DNA of 41,756 nt from Betaproteobacteria bacterium (GCA_025358155.1 JANYKR010000153.1:1-41756); one strand, 5' to 3'; positions 26,712 to 35,041 are shown, counted from the stretch's first letter. Notes: generated by a model not told the origin, from the sequence alone. Numbers and translations: made by a program.

Positions 26712-27179
26712 TCAGCCCGATGCAGCCAGCAGGTTCGCAGCCCGGTGGATGGCCGTGCGGATGCGCGGGTAGGTGCCGCAGCGGCACAGGTTGCCATTCA
26801 TCGCCGTGTCGATCTGCGCGTCGTCGGGCTGGGGCAAGGTCTTGAGCAGCGCGGCAGCGGCCACCAACTGTCCGCTTTGGCAGTAGCCGCATTGCACCAC
26901 GTCGATCTCGGTCCAGGCCTGGCGCAAGACCGTGATCTCGCGGCCTTGCAGGCCCTCGATCGTGGTCACCGCGCGCTGGCCCACGGCCGAGATCGGGGTG
27001 ACGCAGGCGCGGGCCGGCTCACCGTCGATCTGCACGGTGCAGGCGCCGCACAAGGCCATGCCGCAGCCGAACTTGGTGCCGGTCAGCTGCAGCTCACCGC
27101 GCAACACCCACAGCAGCGGGGTGTCGGGCTCGGCCGTCACGCTGACGGGTTTGTTGTTGATCGTGAGGGTGATGGTCAT
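26712..27179 (-). CDS. IorA-like [2Fe-2S] subunit of a molybdenum hydroxylase
   Basis: This 155-residue electron-transfer subunit has two [2Fe-2S] clusters. The ferredoxin-type cluster uses Cys39, 44, 47 and 59 (GCGMALCGACTV). The second uses Cys97, 100, 132 and 134 (CGYCQSGQ, LCRCGTY). The small size without an FAD domain, and the partner of the IorB type next door, match isoquinoline 1-oxidoreductase-like or aldehyde-oxidising periplasmic enzymes. The ATG at 27179 fits the conserved N-terminus. Unusually, the 50 bp upstream are a C/A-type tandem repeat on the coding strand with no Shine-Dalgarno sequence. It lies 56 bp downstream of the large subunit gene. Confidence 0.93.
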   Translation of the reverse strand: MTITLTINNKPVSVTAEPDTPLLWVLRGELQLTGTKFGCGMALCGACTVQIDGEPARACVTPISAVGQRAVTTIEGLQGREITVLRQAWTEIDVVQCGYCQSGQLVAAAALLKTLPQPDDAQIDTAMNGNLCRCGTYPRIRTAIHRAANLLAASG

Positions 27180-27187
27180 GACACGTC

Positions 27188-27226
27188 GGGGTGTAAGGGT
27201 GTGGGGGTGTAAGGGTGTAGGGGTGT
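27188..27226. repeat. 16-bp tandem repeat in the leader of the FeS subunit gene
   Basis: GGGGTGTAAGGGTGTG (27188-27203), GGGGTGTAAGGGTGTA (27204-27219) and a partial GGGGTGT (27220-27226); each unit is itself two near-identical 8-mers. It ends 8 bp upstream of the iron-sulfur subunit start and replaces the place where a ribosome binding site would stand. Confidence 0.9.
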
Positions 27227-27235
27227 CGAGGCCGA

Positions 27236-29512
27236 TCAGGCCAGCTTGAGGGGCAGGCTGCGCAGGCGCTGGCCGGTCAGCGCGAACAACGCATTGGCCA
27301 CGGCGGGCGCGATCGGCGGCGTGCCGGGCTCGCCCACGCCTTCGGGCGGCTCGGTGCTGGGCATGATGTGGGTATTGATCACCGGGCAATCGCTCAAGCG
27401 CAGCAACGCTTGCTGGTGGAAGTTGGTCTGCTGGACCTGGCCCTTGTCCAGCGTGATCTCGCCAGACAGCGCGGCGGTCAGGCCAAACACCACCGCGCTC
27501 TCCATCTGCTGGCTGATCCCGTTGGGATTGACCGCCATGCCGCAGTCGATGACGGCCACCACCCGGTGCACCCGGATGCGCTTGGGGTCTTTCGGGTCCA
27601 GCGAGACCTCGGCCACCTGGGCCACCACGCTGCCAAAGCTCGAATGCAGCGCGATGCCACGGGCCCGCTTGGCGCCGTCGGCGGCGGGTGCCAGCGGCTG
27701 GCCCCAGCCGGCCCGGTCAGCCGCACGCTGCAGCACCGCGCGGTGGCGTGGGTGGCGGGTCAGCAAGGCCAGGCGGAAGGCCAGCGGGTCTTGCCCGGTG
27801 GCGTGTGCCGCCTCGTCGACAAAACTCTCCTTGAAAAACGCCTGGTGCGAATGGCCCACCGAGCGCCAGAAGCCCACCGGCACCGGCAGCTCGACGATGG
27901 CGTGGCCGACGCGGGCGTTGGGCCACTCGTAGGCCTGGTCAAACGCACCCTCGGCGGTGGTCTTGTCCGGGCCGGCGCCTGGCAGGCCAAACTGCCGGCG
28001 CAAGAACTGCTGCACGATCGACGGCCCGGCGGACTTTGCCGCCCACGCCACCGGCTTGCCCTGGGCGTCAAAGCCGGCTTCGTAACGCGCCACGCAAGGT
28101 GGCCGGTACAGGTCGTGTGTCATGTCCTGCTCGCGGGTCCAGCCCGTCTGCACCGGCAAGCCGGGCAGGGCGCGGGCGATGGTGGCGGCCTGGGCGACAA
28201 AGTCCACGTCCAGCCGGCGGCCAAAGCCGCCGCCCAGCAGGGTGACTTTGACCTCGACCTGATCGCTGTCCAGGCCGAGTGCCTTGGCAGCGGCGTAGCG
28301 CGCCAGGCCGGGTACTTGCGTAGGCGCCCAGACCGTCGCCCGGCCGTCCAAGACCTGCACGGTGCAGTTCTGTGGCTCCAGCGTGGCATGCGCCAGCAGC
28401 GGCGCGCTGTACTCGGCACGCAAGGTCTTGGCGGCCTGCTGGAGTGCCGCTGCAACGTCGCCGTGGCGGTAGTAGCCAAAACCATCGCCGGCATCGAGCG
28501 CCTGGCCGAGTTGCCGGGTGATGCCGGCGCTCGACAGGGCCGCCGCCGGGCCGTGGTCCCAGGTGACGGCGACGGCCTTGGCCGCCTGCATCGCGTGCCA
28601 GGGCGTGTCGGCCACAGCCGCCACCGCGCCACTGCCGCCGTGCTGGCCGGGCACCGACAGCACCTTCTTGACCCCCGGCATCGCCTCGGCCGCCTTGGCG
28701 TCGAAACTGGCCACGCTGCCGCCCAGGGTCGGGCACATCACCACGCTGGCGTACAACATGCCGGGCAGCACGGTGTCGATGCCGAAGCGGGCACTGCCGT
28801 CCTGCTTGCCTGCCGCCTCGCGCCGCTTTTGCGGCTGGCCGATCAGTTTGAAGTCGGCGGCGGTCTTGAGCGTGACCGAGCCGGGCAGCGGCAGCGCGGC
28901 AGCCCGCTCGGTGAGCTCACCGAACTTGGCGCTGCGGCCCGACCCGGCATGGCTGACCACACCCTTGGCCACCCGGCACTCGGCCGCCGGCACACCCCAG
29001 CCCTGGGCCGCAGCGGCCACCAGCATGGCGCGGGCACTGGCGCCGGCCTCGCGCATCGGCAGCCACAGGTCCTTGATGCTGGACGAGCCGCCGGTGGCCA
29101 TCAGGCCGATCTCGCGCATGGTCTTGGCGGTCAGCCAGGCGGCCGTGCGCTTGACCAGGCCGTGCTCGTCGGGATGGAACGGCAGGCCGTCGGCAACGGT
29201 GGCGATGTTGTTGTAGATCGCGTCGATCGGCGGGTGCTCGGTGCGCAGCCGGTCCCAGTCGGCGTCGAGCTCATCGGCCAGCAGCATCGCCAGGCCGGTG
29301 GTCGCGCCCTGGCCCATCTCGCTCTTGGGCACCATCACTGTCACCACGTCGTCCGTGCCGATCTTGACCCAGCCATTGAAGGCTTTTTGCCCGGCTGCGA
29401 CCGGCAAAGGCTGGCTGCCGGTGAGGCGCTGGCGGGGCGGCAGCACACCCCAGCCCACCACCAGGGCGCCGGTGGCGGCCAGGCCGCCCAGAAGCAGATG
29501 TCGACGTTTCAT
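27236..29512 (-). CDS. IorB-like molybdopterin subunit of a molybdenum hydroxylase
   Basis: The 758-residue catalytic subunit belongs to the single-chain IorB group of the xanthine dehydrogenase family. An N-terminal Tat-like signal (MKRRHLLLGGLAATGALVVG) predicts export of the folded enzyme with its partner. Motifs: SEMGQGATTGLAML (64-77), GGGFGRRLDVDF for cofactor binding, GFWRSVGHSHQAFFKESFVDE for the substrate pocket, and VGEPGTPPIAPAVANAL near the C-terminus, carrying the catalytic Glu. Substrates in the group are N-heterocycles or aldehydes, and electrons usually go to a cytochrome c subunit. No cytochrome gene is in the window, so the electron acceptor is unknown. No XdhC-like chaperone is adjacent. 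Confidence 0.92.
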   Translation of the reverse strand: MKRRHLLLGGLAATGALVVGWGVLPPRQRLTGSQPLPVAAGQKAFNGWVKIGTDDVVTVMVPKSEMGQGATTGLAMLLADELDADWDRLRTEHPPIDAIYNNIATVADGLPFHPDEHGLVKRTAAWLTAKTMREIGLMATGGSSSIKDLWLPMREAGASARAMLVAAAAQGWGVPAAECRVAKGVVSHAGSGRSAKFGELTERAAALPLPGSVTLKTAADFKLIGQPQKRREAAGKQDGSARFGIDTVLPGMLYASVVMCPTLGGSVASFDAKAAEAMPGVKKVLSVPGQHGGSGAVAAVADTPWHAMQAAKAVAVTWDHGPAAALSSAGITRQLGQALDAGDGFGYYRHGDVAAALQQAAKTLRAEYSAPLLAHATLEPQNCTVQVLDGRATVWAPTQVPGLARYAAAKALGLDSDQVEVKVTLLGGGFGRRLDVDFVAQAATIARALPGLPVQTGWTREQDMTHDLYRPPCVARYEAGFDAQGKPVAWAAKSAGPSIVQQFLRRQFGLPGAGPDKTTAEGAFDQAYEWPNARVGHAIVELPVPVGFWRSVGHSHQAFFKESFVDEAAHATGQDPLAFRLALLTRHPRHRAVLQRAADRAGWGQPLAPAADGAKRARGIALHSSFGSVVAQVAEVSLDPKDPKRIRVHRVVAVIDCGMAVNPNGISQQMESAVVFGLTAALSGEITLDKGQVQQTNFHQQALLRLSDCPVINTHIMPSTEPPEGVGEPGTPPIAPAVANALFALTGQRLRSLPLKLA

Positions 29513-29748
29513 CAGGACGTACTCTCAGGCAGGTTGGGCGGCGGGCAAGCAGAGCGGGCACAGACAACGCCCAGCACGCAGACAGCGCGGCGGCCGTCAA
29601 GGCATCGGTGCGAACCCACAAAGGCTGAGAGCTTAAACGCAGCCGCCTTCCTTGGCGGGTCAGGTGGGGCGGCGCTGCTGCGCGGTCAACCGGGCCGCCC
29701 GGCGGCAAGACGGTGGCAGCACGGGCGGCTGAGCAGCCGGGCAGCCGC
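29513..29748. other. Intergenic stretch upstream of the IorB-like gene
   Basis: This 236-bp gap lies between the IorB-like start and the end of the second Bug receptor gene. It holds no frame with a recognisable product. The part at 29690-29750 is rich in short G/C inverted repeats (for example GGGCGGC and GCCGCTC-type arms) that could form an RNA hairpin after the Bug gene, without a T-run. Confidence 0.4.
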
Positions 29749-30741
29749 TCAGTCCAGCTTCAAGCCCAGCTTGCGGATCACAGCGCCCCAGCGCTCGTAC
29801 TGCTCCTTGACCGACACCGCATGCTCGGCCGCGCTGGAGGCCACGATCTCGCTGGCGCCGTCGGCGTAGGCCTTGGCCACCTCGGGGTCCTTCAGCGCGG
29901 TGGCCAGTGCGGCATTGATCTTGGCCAGCACCTCGGGCGGCAGGTTGCGCGGGCCAAAAAACTGCATGCCGCCGGTGACATCCACCCCGGGCACGCCGGC
30001 CTGCGCCATGTTGGGCAGGCTGCCCAGCGCGGCATAGGGCTTGGGGTCGGTGAAGGCCAGCATCTTCGCCTTGCCGCCCCGAGCGTTGGCCAGCGCGGTG
30101 GTGGGGCCGTCGAACAAGAAGTCCACCTGCCCGCCCATCAGCGCCATGCCGGCGTCGGCCGAGCCCTTGAACGGGATGTGCGTCATCTGCGTGCCGGTGG
30201 CCTGCTGCATCAGCTCGGCCACCAGGTGCGAGGTCGAGCCCAGCGAGTACGACGCGTAGTTCAGCTTGCCCGGGTTGGCCTTGGCAAACTTGACCAGGTC
30301 GGCCACGCTGTTGAACGGCGAGTTGGCCGGCACGGTGAGCACGGTGGACGAGCGCGCGGCAAACATCACCGGCGTCAGGTCTTTCAGCGGGTCGTAGGGC
30401 AGCTTGGTGAACAGGTGCGGGTTTTGCGCGGCGGTGACGCTGATGGTGTAAAGCAGCGTGTGGCCATCGGCCGGGGCGCGCACCACCTCCATCGTGCCCA
30501 GGATGCTGGACGCACCGGGCTTGTTGTCCACCAGCACGGTGACGCCCAGCGCAGGCTGCAGCTTGGCCGCCAGCAGCCGCGCCTGGATATCCGTCTGACC
30601 ACCGGCCGGGAAGGGCACCACGATGCGGATCGGCTTGCCCGGTGTGGGAAAGGCCTGCGCCAGCGCCGCTGCGGGCAGGCTGGCGAGTGCCAGCGGCAGT
30701 AGGCAGCGGGAGAGCATCGCAAAGACAGCGTGGATCGGCAT
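29749..30741 (-). CDS. Bug/TctC-type solute-binding protein (second copy)
   Basis: A second periplasmic receptor of the tripartite tricarboxylate class, 330 residues from ATG 30741; ATG 30717 (MLSRCLLPL) is an alternative. A Sec signal peptide ends near AAALAQAF. The mature protein shows the standard Bug blocks KPIRIVVPFPAGGQTDIQAR, then VLVDNKPGASSILG, the loop YASYSLGSTSHL, and VPGVDVTGGMQFFGP. It is clearly a different paralogue from the copy at 21882. The next gene downstream on this strand is the IorB-like subunit 236 bp away, so the ligand could be that enzyme's substrate, but this is an inference. No TctA/TctB genes are present. Confidence 0.92.
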   Translation of the reverse strand: MPIHAVFAMLSRCLLPLALASLPAAALAQAFPTPGKPIRIVVPFPAGGQTDIQARLLAAKLQPALGVTVLVDNKPGASSILGTMEVVRAPADGHTLLYTISVTAAQNPHLFTKLPYDPLKDLTPVMFAARSSTVLTVPANSPFNSVADLVKFAKANPGKLNYASYSLGSTSHLVAELMQQATGTQMTHIPFKGSADAGMALMGGQVDFLFDGPTTALANARGGKAKMLAFTDPKPYAALGSLPNMAQAGVPGVDVTGGMQFFGPRNLPPEVLAKINAALATALKDPEVAKAYADGASEIVASSAAEHAVSVKEQYERWGAVIRKLGLKLD

Positions 30742-30879
30742 CGGGTCAGCTCCAGTTTGGACAGGGCCATGCTGAGGCATGACTGCCCGCACCGGCACCC
30801 GGGGTTTTACTGTCAATCGGGCGACAGCACGGCGCACCGTCCGGTCATCTGCCAGCTCGATCTCCGTTAGCCTTGCGAC

Positions 30880-32130
30880 ATGACCCGCCTGATCGAAGAC
30901 CTCTACCGCCGCGAGGGCCGCCGCGTCTATTCCACCCTGGTGCGGCTGCTGGGCAGCATGGACGCGGCCGAAGAAGCGCTGCACGACGCGTTTGTCGCAG
31001 CCGCCGAGCAGTGGCCCTCGCACGGTGTGCCGGCCAACCCGGTGGCGTGGCTGGTCTCAGTGGGCCGGTTCAAGAGCATCGACAAGGCTCGTCGCCAGTC
31101 GCGCTTTGTCTCGATCGACGCGGCGCCCGGCGTGGCCGACGCCGCCGCAGCGGTGCCCGACGAGCAGGCGCCGGGCTGGGAGCAACTGTGGGATGCGCGC
31201 CACGACATCGAGGACGACCGGCTGCGCCTGATCTTTACCTGCTGCCACCCCAGCCTGGCCGAAACGGCCCGTATCGCATTGACGCTGCGAGAGGTCTGCG
31301 GCTTGCCGACCGAGGCCATCGCCTCGGCCTTTCTGATTGCCACCCCGGCGCTGGCGCAGCGGATCGTGCGCGCCAAGGCCAAGATCCTGGCGGCCGGTAT
31401 CCCCTACGAAGTGCCGGTCGGTGCCGAGCGCGCAGCCCGGCTGGCCAGCGTGCTGCGGGTGATCTACCTGGTTTTCAACGAGGGTTACTCGGCGCATGCC
31501 GGCGCGTCCGCACAGCACCTGGAGCTGGCTGATGAGGCGATCCGGCTGGCCCGCCTGCTGCTGAACCTGATGCCCGGTGAGCCCGAGGTGATGGGCCTGC
31601 TGGCGCTGATGCAACTGCACCACGCCCGCAGCGCTGCGCGCTGTACCGCAGAGGGCGACCTGGTGCCGCTGGACGAACAAGACCGCACGCGCTGGGACCA
31701 AAGCGCCATCGCAGAGGGTGCGGTGTTGGCTGAAGCCGCATTGCGCCAACGCGGCTTTGGCGCTTACGCGCTGCAGGCGGCGATCGCCGCCGTGCATGCC
31801 GAAGCGGCAGCAGCAACGGCTACCGACTGGCCGCAGATCGTGGGCCTGTACGACGCGCTGCTGCGCAGCGAGCCGAGCCCGGTGGTGGCGCTGAACCGGG
31901 CGGTGGCCGTGGCCATGCGCGACGGCCCCGAGGCCGGCCTGGCCCTGATCGGCCCGCTGCTGCCGCTGCTGCCCGACTACCACCTGGCCCCCGCCGCAAT
32001 GGCCGACTTGTGCCGCCGGGCTGGCCAGATCGAGGCCGCGCGCCAACACTACCGCGCCGCTGCAGCACTGGCGCAGCAGGCGCCCGAGCGCCGTTTTCTG
32101 ATGCGGCGGCTGGCTGAACTGGACGGTTGA
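30880..32130 (+). CDS. ECF42-type sigma factor with C-terminal extension
   Basis: This 416-residue alternative sigma factor directs RNA polymerase to a small regulon. Region 2 spans about 8-75 (STLVRLLGSMDAAEEALHDAF). Region 4 spans about 110-170 (LTLREVCGLPTEAIASAFLI). A long C-terminal helical, TPR-like extension runs from about 185, with the hallmark YLVFNEGYS (196-204) and LDEQDRTRWD (264-273). ECF42 proteins lack an anti-sigma factor; the extension controls activity, and their genes usually stand beside DGPF/YCII-domain genes, as here. The ATG follows CCTTGCGAC without a clear ribosome binding site. It is divergent from the Bug receptor across 138 bp. Confidence 0.92.
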   Translation: MTRLIEDLYRREGRRVYSTLVRLLGSMDAAEEALHDAFVAAAEQWPSHGVPANPVAWLVSVGRFKSIDKARRQSRFVSIDAAPGVADAAAAVPDEQAPGWEQLWDARHDIEDDRLRLIFTCCHPSLAETARIALTLREVCGLPTEAIASAFLIATPALAQRIVRAKAKILAAGIPYEVPVGAERAARLASVLRVIYLVFNEGYSAHAGASAQHLELADEAIRLARLLLNLMPGEPEVMGLLALMQLHHARSAARCTAEGDLVPLDEQDRTRWDQSAIAEGAVLAEAALRQRGFGAYALQAAIAAVHAEAAAATATDWPQIVGLYDALLRSEPSPVVALNRAVAVAMRDGPEAGLALIGPLLPLLPDYHLAPAAMADLCRRAGQIEAARQHYRAAAALAQQAPERRFLMRRLAELDG

Positions 32131-32146
32131 AATTTTTTGCCAAGGC

Positions 32147-32172
32147 TGTCGAAAGCCGCGTTGGCCGTTCGA
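32147..32172 (+). promoter_or_regulatory. Candidate ECF42-dependent promoter
   Basis: TGTCGA at 32147-32152 and CGA at 32170-32172 are 17 bp apart, 60 bp upstream of the VOC gene ATG. From memory, published work on ECF42 in Streptomyces venezuelae gave TGTCGA as the -35 and CGA/TC as the -10 element. The match is exact in the intergenic region directly after the sigma gene, the expected place for the target promoter. Confidence 0.65.
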
Positions 32173-32231
32173 TTACTCGGTGCAGGCCCGGCAAATTCAA
32201 ACCCTTTCAACCCTCTCTCCCGGAGAACCCC

Positions 32232-32663
32232 ATGGCCAAGCTCACCCCGTACCTCGGCTTCGACGGCAATTGCACCGAGGCGCTGCGTTTCTACGCAGCT
32301 GCCCTGGGCGGCAAGATCGAAATGACGCTGACCTTTGGTCAATCGCCGATGGCCGAGCAAATTCCGGCAGAACACCGCCACCGCGTGATGCATTCGGTCT
32401 TGAGCTTGCCGGGCAACGGCCAGCTCTTTGCGGCCGACAAGCCGCCGGGCACCGAGTGCAGCGGCCCTGTCGGGTCCAACGGCATTGGCCTGGCGCTGGA
32501 GTTCGACGAGCTTGCCGCCGGCGAAGCTGCATTCAAGGCCCTGAGCGAAGGGGGCAACATCTCGATGCCGATGGCCCCCGCCTTCTGGGTGGAACGCTTC
32601 GGCATGTTGACCGACCGCTACGGCGTGGGCTGGATGGTCAACGCCGGCCCGTCCAAGCTGTGA
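32232..32663 (+). CDS. VOC/PhnB-like protein
   Basis: A 143-residue member of the vicinal-oxygen-chelate fold, PhnB/3-demethylubiquinone-methyltransferase-like group. The N-terminus KLTPYLGFDGNCTEALRFYA and the C-terminal FWVERFGMLTDRYGVGWMVN are the two paired beta-alpha-beta-beta-beta modules. PhnB-type proteins have no firmly established reaction, so none is assigned. GGAG lies 8 bp before the ATG. First gene after the sigma factor and directly behind the candidate ECF42 promoter; the SRPBCC gene follows 35 bp later. Confidence 0.9.
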   Translation: MAKLTPYLGFDGNCTEALRFYAAALGGKIEMTLTFGQSPMAEQIPAEHRHRVMHSVLSLPGNGQLFAADKPPGTECSGPVGSNGIGLALEFDELAAGEAAFKALSEGGNISMPMAPAFWVERFGMLTDRYGVGWMVNAGPSKL

Positions 32664-32698
32664 ATCACACCGCCTTGCCAGCAACCGGCAACCTCACC

Positions 32699-33145
32699 AT
32701 GACCATCCGAGCCGTACACCTGCACCGCGTTTTGCGCACCCCACCTGAAAAGGTCTACCGCGCCTTTCTCGAACCCGGGGCCCTGAGCAAGTGGATGCCG
32801 CCCTACGGTTTCACCTGCACCGTGCACCAGCTGGAGGCGGTGGTTGGCGGCCGGTTCAAGCTGTCGTTCCACAACTTCGGCACGGGCCAGGCCCATGCGT
32901 TTGGCGGTGAGTATCTTGAGCTCAAGCCCAACGAGCTGATCCGCTACACCGATGTGTTTGATGACCCCAATCTGCCCGGGGTTCTGCAGGTCACGGTGAC
33001 CTTGCGGCCGGTGCTGTGCGGCACCGAGATCCGCATCGAGCAGAGCGGCCTCCCCGAGATGATTCCGCTGGAGATGTGTTATCTCGGCTGGCAAGAATCG
33101 CTGGCGCAACTGGCCACGCTGGTCGAGCCAGAAATCGCCGGCTGA
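32699..33145 (+). CDS. SRPBCC/AHSA1-like protein
   Basis: This 148-residue protein has the helix-grip (START-like) fold of the activator-of-Hsp90 C-terminal domain group. The first strand and helix pattern is VHLHRVLRTPPEKVYRAFLEPG, followed by the typical KWMPPYGF and a C-terminal long helix with CYLGWQESLAQLATLVEPE. Such proteins bind hydrophobic ligands and in ECF-linked operons are often found with YCII proteins; the ligand is unknown. Cotranscription with the VOC gene upstream and the YCII gene 26 bp downstream is likely. Confidence 0.9.
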   Translation: MTIRAVHLHRVLRTPPEKVYRAFLEPGALSKWMPPYGFTCTVHQLEAVVGGRFKLSFHNFGTGQAHAFGGEYLELKPNELIRYTDVFDDPNLPGVLQVTVTLRPVLCGTEIRIEQSGLPEMIPLEMCYLGWQESLAQLATLVEPEIAG

Positions 33146-33171
33146 CGACCCCCAACAAAGGGCAGACCCCC

Positions 33172-33507
33172 ATGAAGTACCTGTGCCTCGTCTACCTCGA
33201 TGCCGAACACTGGAACGCCTGCAGCGACCAGGTCTGCATGGACTACGTGCATGCGCTGCAAGCCAGCCAGCAACTCGTCGGCGGTGAGCCGCTGCACCCC
33301 ACGCACACGGCCACCACGGTGCGGGTGCGCGGCGGGCAGGTCACGCTGTACGACGGGCCGTTTGCCGAGACCAAGGAGATGCTGGCAGGCTTCTACCTGG
33401 TCGAGGCCAAAGACCTCAACGAAGCCATCCGCATCGCCAGCGGCATCCCGCCGGCCAAGTTCGGCAGCATCGAGGTGCGGCCGGTGCGAGCGCTGGACGC
33501 CGTCTGA
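33172..33507 (+). CDS. YCII/DGPF-domain protein
   Basis: A 111-residue protein with the YCII-related fold. It begins MKYLCLVYLDAEHW and contains the eponymous DGPF motif in LYDGPFAETKEML, followed by GFYLVEAKDLNEAI and a C-terminal GSIEVRPV. DGPF proteins are the conserved partners of ECF42 sigma factors. Their biochemical role is not established, although the fold is related to muconolactone-isomerase-like dimers. The gene closes the group sigma - VOC - SRPBCC - YCII and lies 54 bp before the beta-propeller gene. Confidence 0.93.
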   Translation: MKYLCLVYLDAEHWNACSDQVCMDYVHALQASQQLVGGEPLHPTHTATTVRVRGGQVTLYDGPFAETKEMLAGFYLVEAKDLNEAIRIASGIPPAKFGSIEVRPVRALDAV

Positions 33508-33561
33508 CGCTCAGACAACCGCAACGGGCTCCGAGTTGGCGCCTGTCCAGGAGAACCCCTG

Positions 33562-34755
33562 ATGATTGGATCTGCAACGCCCGCCCCGGCGTCCGGGCCC
33601 GCCGCAGCCCGTGGCAGCGCCACCGCGCCAACCCGCCTGGTGCTGCTGGCGGCAACCCGCAAGGGCGCGTGGCTGTTTCACAGTGACCCCCAACGCGAGA
33701 CCTGGACAGTGCAAGGCCCGCATTTCTTGGGGCACACCATCAGCCATCTGCAGCTCGATCCGCGCGACGGCAAAACGCTGCTGGCCGCCGCCAAGACCGG
33801 CCACCTCGGGCCCACGGTGCTGCGCTCGACCAACCTCGGCCGCACCTGGCAGGAGGCCAAGCAACCGCCGGCCTTTGCCAAGTCGACAGGCGACCTGCCC
33901 GGCCGCGCCGTCGACCACACCTTCTGGCTGACACCCGGGCACGCCAGTGAACCCGGCAGCTGGTATGCCGGCACCTCGCCGCAAGGCTTGTTCAGGTCCG
34001 ACGACGGGGGAGTCAGCTGGGCCCCGCTGGCGTCGGTCAACGACAACGCACAACTGCGCGAGTGGATGGGCTCAGCCCAGGACGGCACGCCCGATGGGCC
34101 CAAGCTGCATTCGATCCTGATCGATCCACGCGACCCGGCGCACCTGTACTTTGCGATGTCGGGCGGCGGCGTTCACGAGTCCCTGGATGCCGGTCGCAGC
34201 TGGACCACGCTGATCAAGGGCCTGGAGGTGGTCGAGGGCATGGACCCGGCCACCGTCACCTTCCACGACCCGCATTGCGTACGCCTGTGCCCAGGCAACC
34301 CCGACCGGCTCTACCAGCAGAACCACTGCGGCATCTACCGGCTCGACCGGCCCGGCGACACCTGGCAGCGCATCGGCCGCAAGATGCCCAAGCGGGTGGG
34401 CGACATCGGCTTCCCGATGGTCGTGCACCCGCGCGATGCCGACACCGCCTGGGTGTTCCCGATGGACGGCACCACGGTCTGGCCACGCACCAGCCCCGAT
34501 GGCCGTCCGGCGGCTTACGTCACCCGCAATGCCGGCAAGACGTGGCAGCGGCAGCACCAGGGCCTGCCCGACAGCCAGGCCTGGTGGACTTTGAAGCGCC
34601 AGGCGATGACGGTGGACACCCAGCCGACGCCGGCGCTCTACCTCGGCACCACCAGCGGTGAGCTGTGGATCGGTCATGACGAGGGTGCGCGCTGGTCGAA
34701 CATTGCGCGCCACCTGCCCGAGATCTACGCAGTCGAAGTGGCGGAGCTCGCATGA
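33562..34755 (+). CDS. BNR/Asp-box beta-propeller protein (sialidase-like)
   Basis: The 397-residue protein consists of WD40/YVTN/BNR-type beta-propeller repeats. Asp-box motifs are visible at several places: STNLGRTWQ, SDDGGVSWA, SLDAGRSWT and TRNAGKTWQ, each S-x-D-x-G-x-T-W-like. The first 25 residues are Ala/Pro/Gly-rich and do not look like a signal peptide, so it may act in the cytoplasm. Sialidase labels for such proteins come from the repeat only; the catalytic Tyr/Glu pair and Arg triad of sialidases are not evident. GGAG lies upstream of the ATG. The MoaD/ThiS-like gene begins 28 bp after its stop, a pairing I recall from other proteobacteria. Confidence 0.85.
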   Translation: MIGSATPAPASGPAAARGSATAPTRLVLLAATRKGAWLFHSDPQRETWTVQGPHFLGHTISHLQLDPRDGKTLLAAAKTGHLGPTVLRSTNLGRTWQEAKQPPAFAKSTGDLPGRAVDHTFWLTPGHASEPGSWYAGTSPQGLFRSDDGGVSWAPLASVNDNAQLREWMGSAQDGTPDGPKLHSILIDPRDPAHLYFAMSGGGVHESLDAGRSWTTLIKGLEVVEGMDPATVTFHDPHCVRLCPGNPDRLYQQNHCGIYRLDRPGDTWQRIGRKMPKRVGDIGFPMVVHPRDADTAWVFPMDGTTVWPRTSPDGRPAAYVTRNAGKTWQRQHQGLPDSQAWWTLKRQAMTVDTQPTPALYLGTTSGELWIGHDEGARWSNIARHLPEIYAVEVAELA

Positions 34756-34783
34756 GCGCCAGCCGCCCGGCCGAGGCTGCGCG

Positions 34784-35041
34784 ATGCAAGTGTTGATCCC
34801 CGGGGCGCTGCGGTCCTACACCCGGGCATCGCGGGTCGAGGCTGTCGGCGAGACCCTTGCCGCGCTGTTCCAGGACATCGACGCCCGCTACCCCGGCCTG
34901 CGTTTTCGTGTGGTCGATGAGCAAGACCGGCTGCGCCCCAACATGCGCATCTTCGTCAACGGCCTGGGCGTGCGCGATCTCGGCCATGCCCTGACCGAGC
35001 GCGACTTTGTGGCCATCGTGCTCGCGCTCAGCGGCGGCTGA
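34784..35041 (+). CDS. MoaD/ThiS-like ubiquitin-fold protein
   Basis: An 85-residue beta-grasp protein. It begins MQVLIPGALRSYT, has a helix VEAVGETLAALFQDIDARYPG, then MRIFVNG, and ends in ...LSGG. The C-terminal Gly-Gly is what MoaD and ThiS need to be adenylated and thiocarboxylated as sulfur carriers, or in ubiquitin-like modifiers to be conjugated. No MoeB/ThiF-type activating enzyme or MoaE is in the window, so it would share one encoded elsewhere. It is paired with the beta-propeller gene. The stop codon lies within a 11-bp tandem repeat. Confidence 0.85.
   Translation: MQVLIPGALRSYTRASRVEAVGETLAALFQDIDARYPGLRFRVVDEQDRLRPNMRIFVNGLGVRDLGHALTERDFVAIVLALSGG

Noticed and set aside
27368-29869. 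Rightward open frame of more than 800 codons opposite the IorB-like gene
   Set aside because: Composition is typical of an antisense shadow of a high-GC gene, with no domain; the leftward frame has cofactor and catalytic motifs.
30742-30879. ECF42 autoregulatory promoter upstream of the sigma gene
   Set aside because: The nearest sequence is TGTCAA, not TGTCGA, and no suitably spaced -10 element follows.
33562-34755. True sialidase
   Set aside because: Asp-boxes are present but no signal peptide, Arg triad or Tyr/Glu catalytic pair could be seen.
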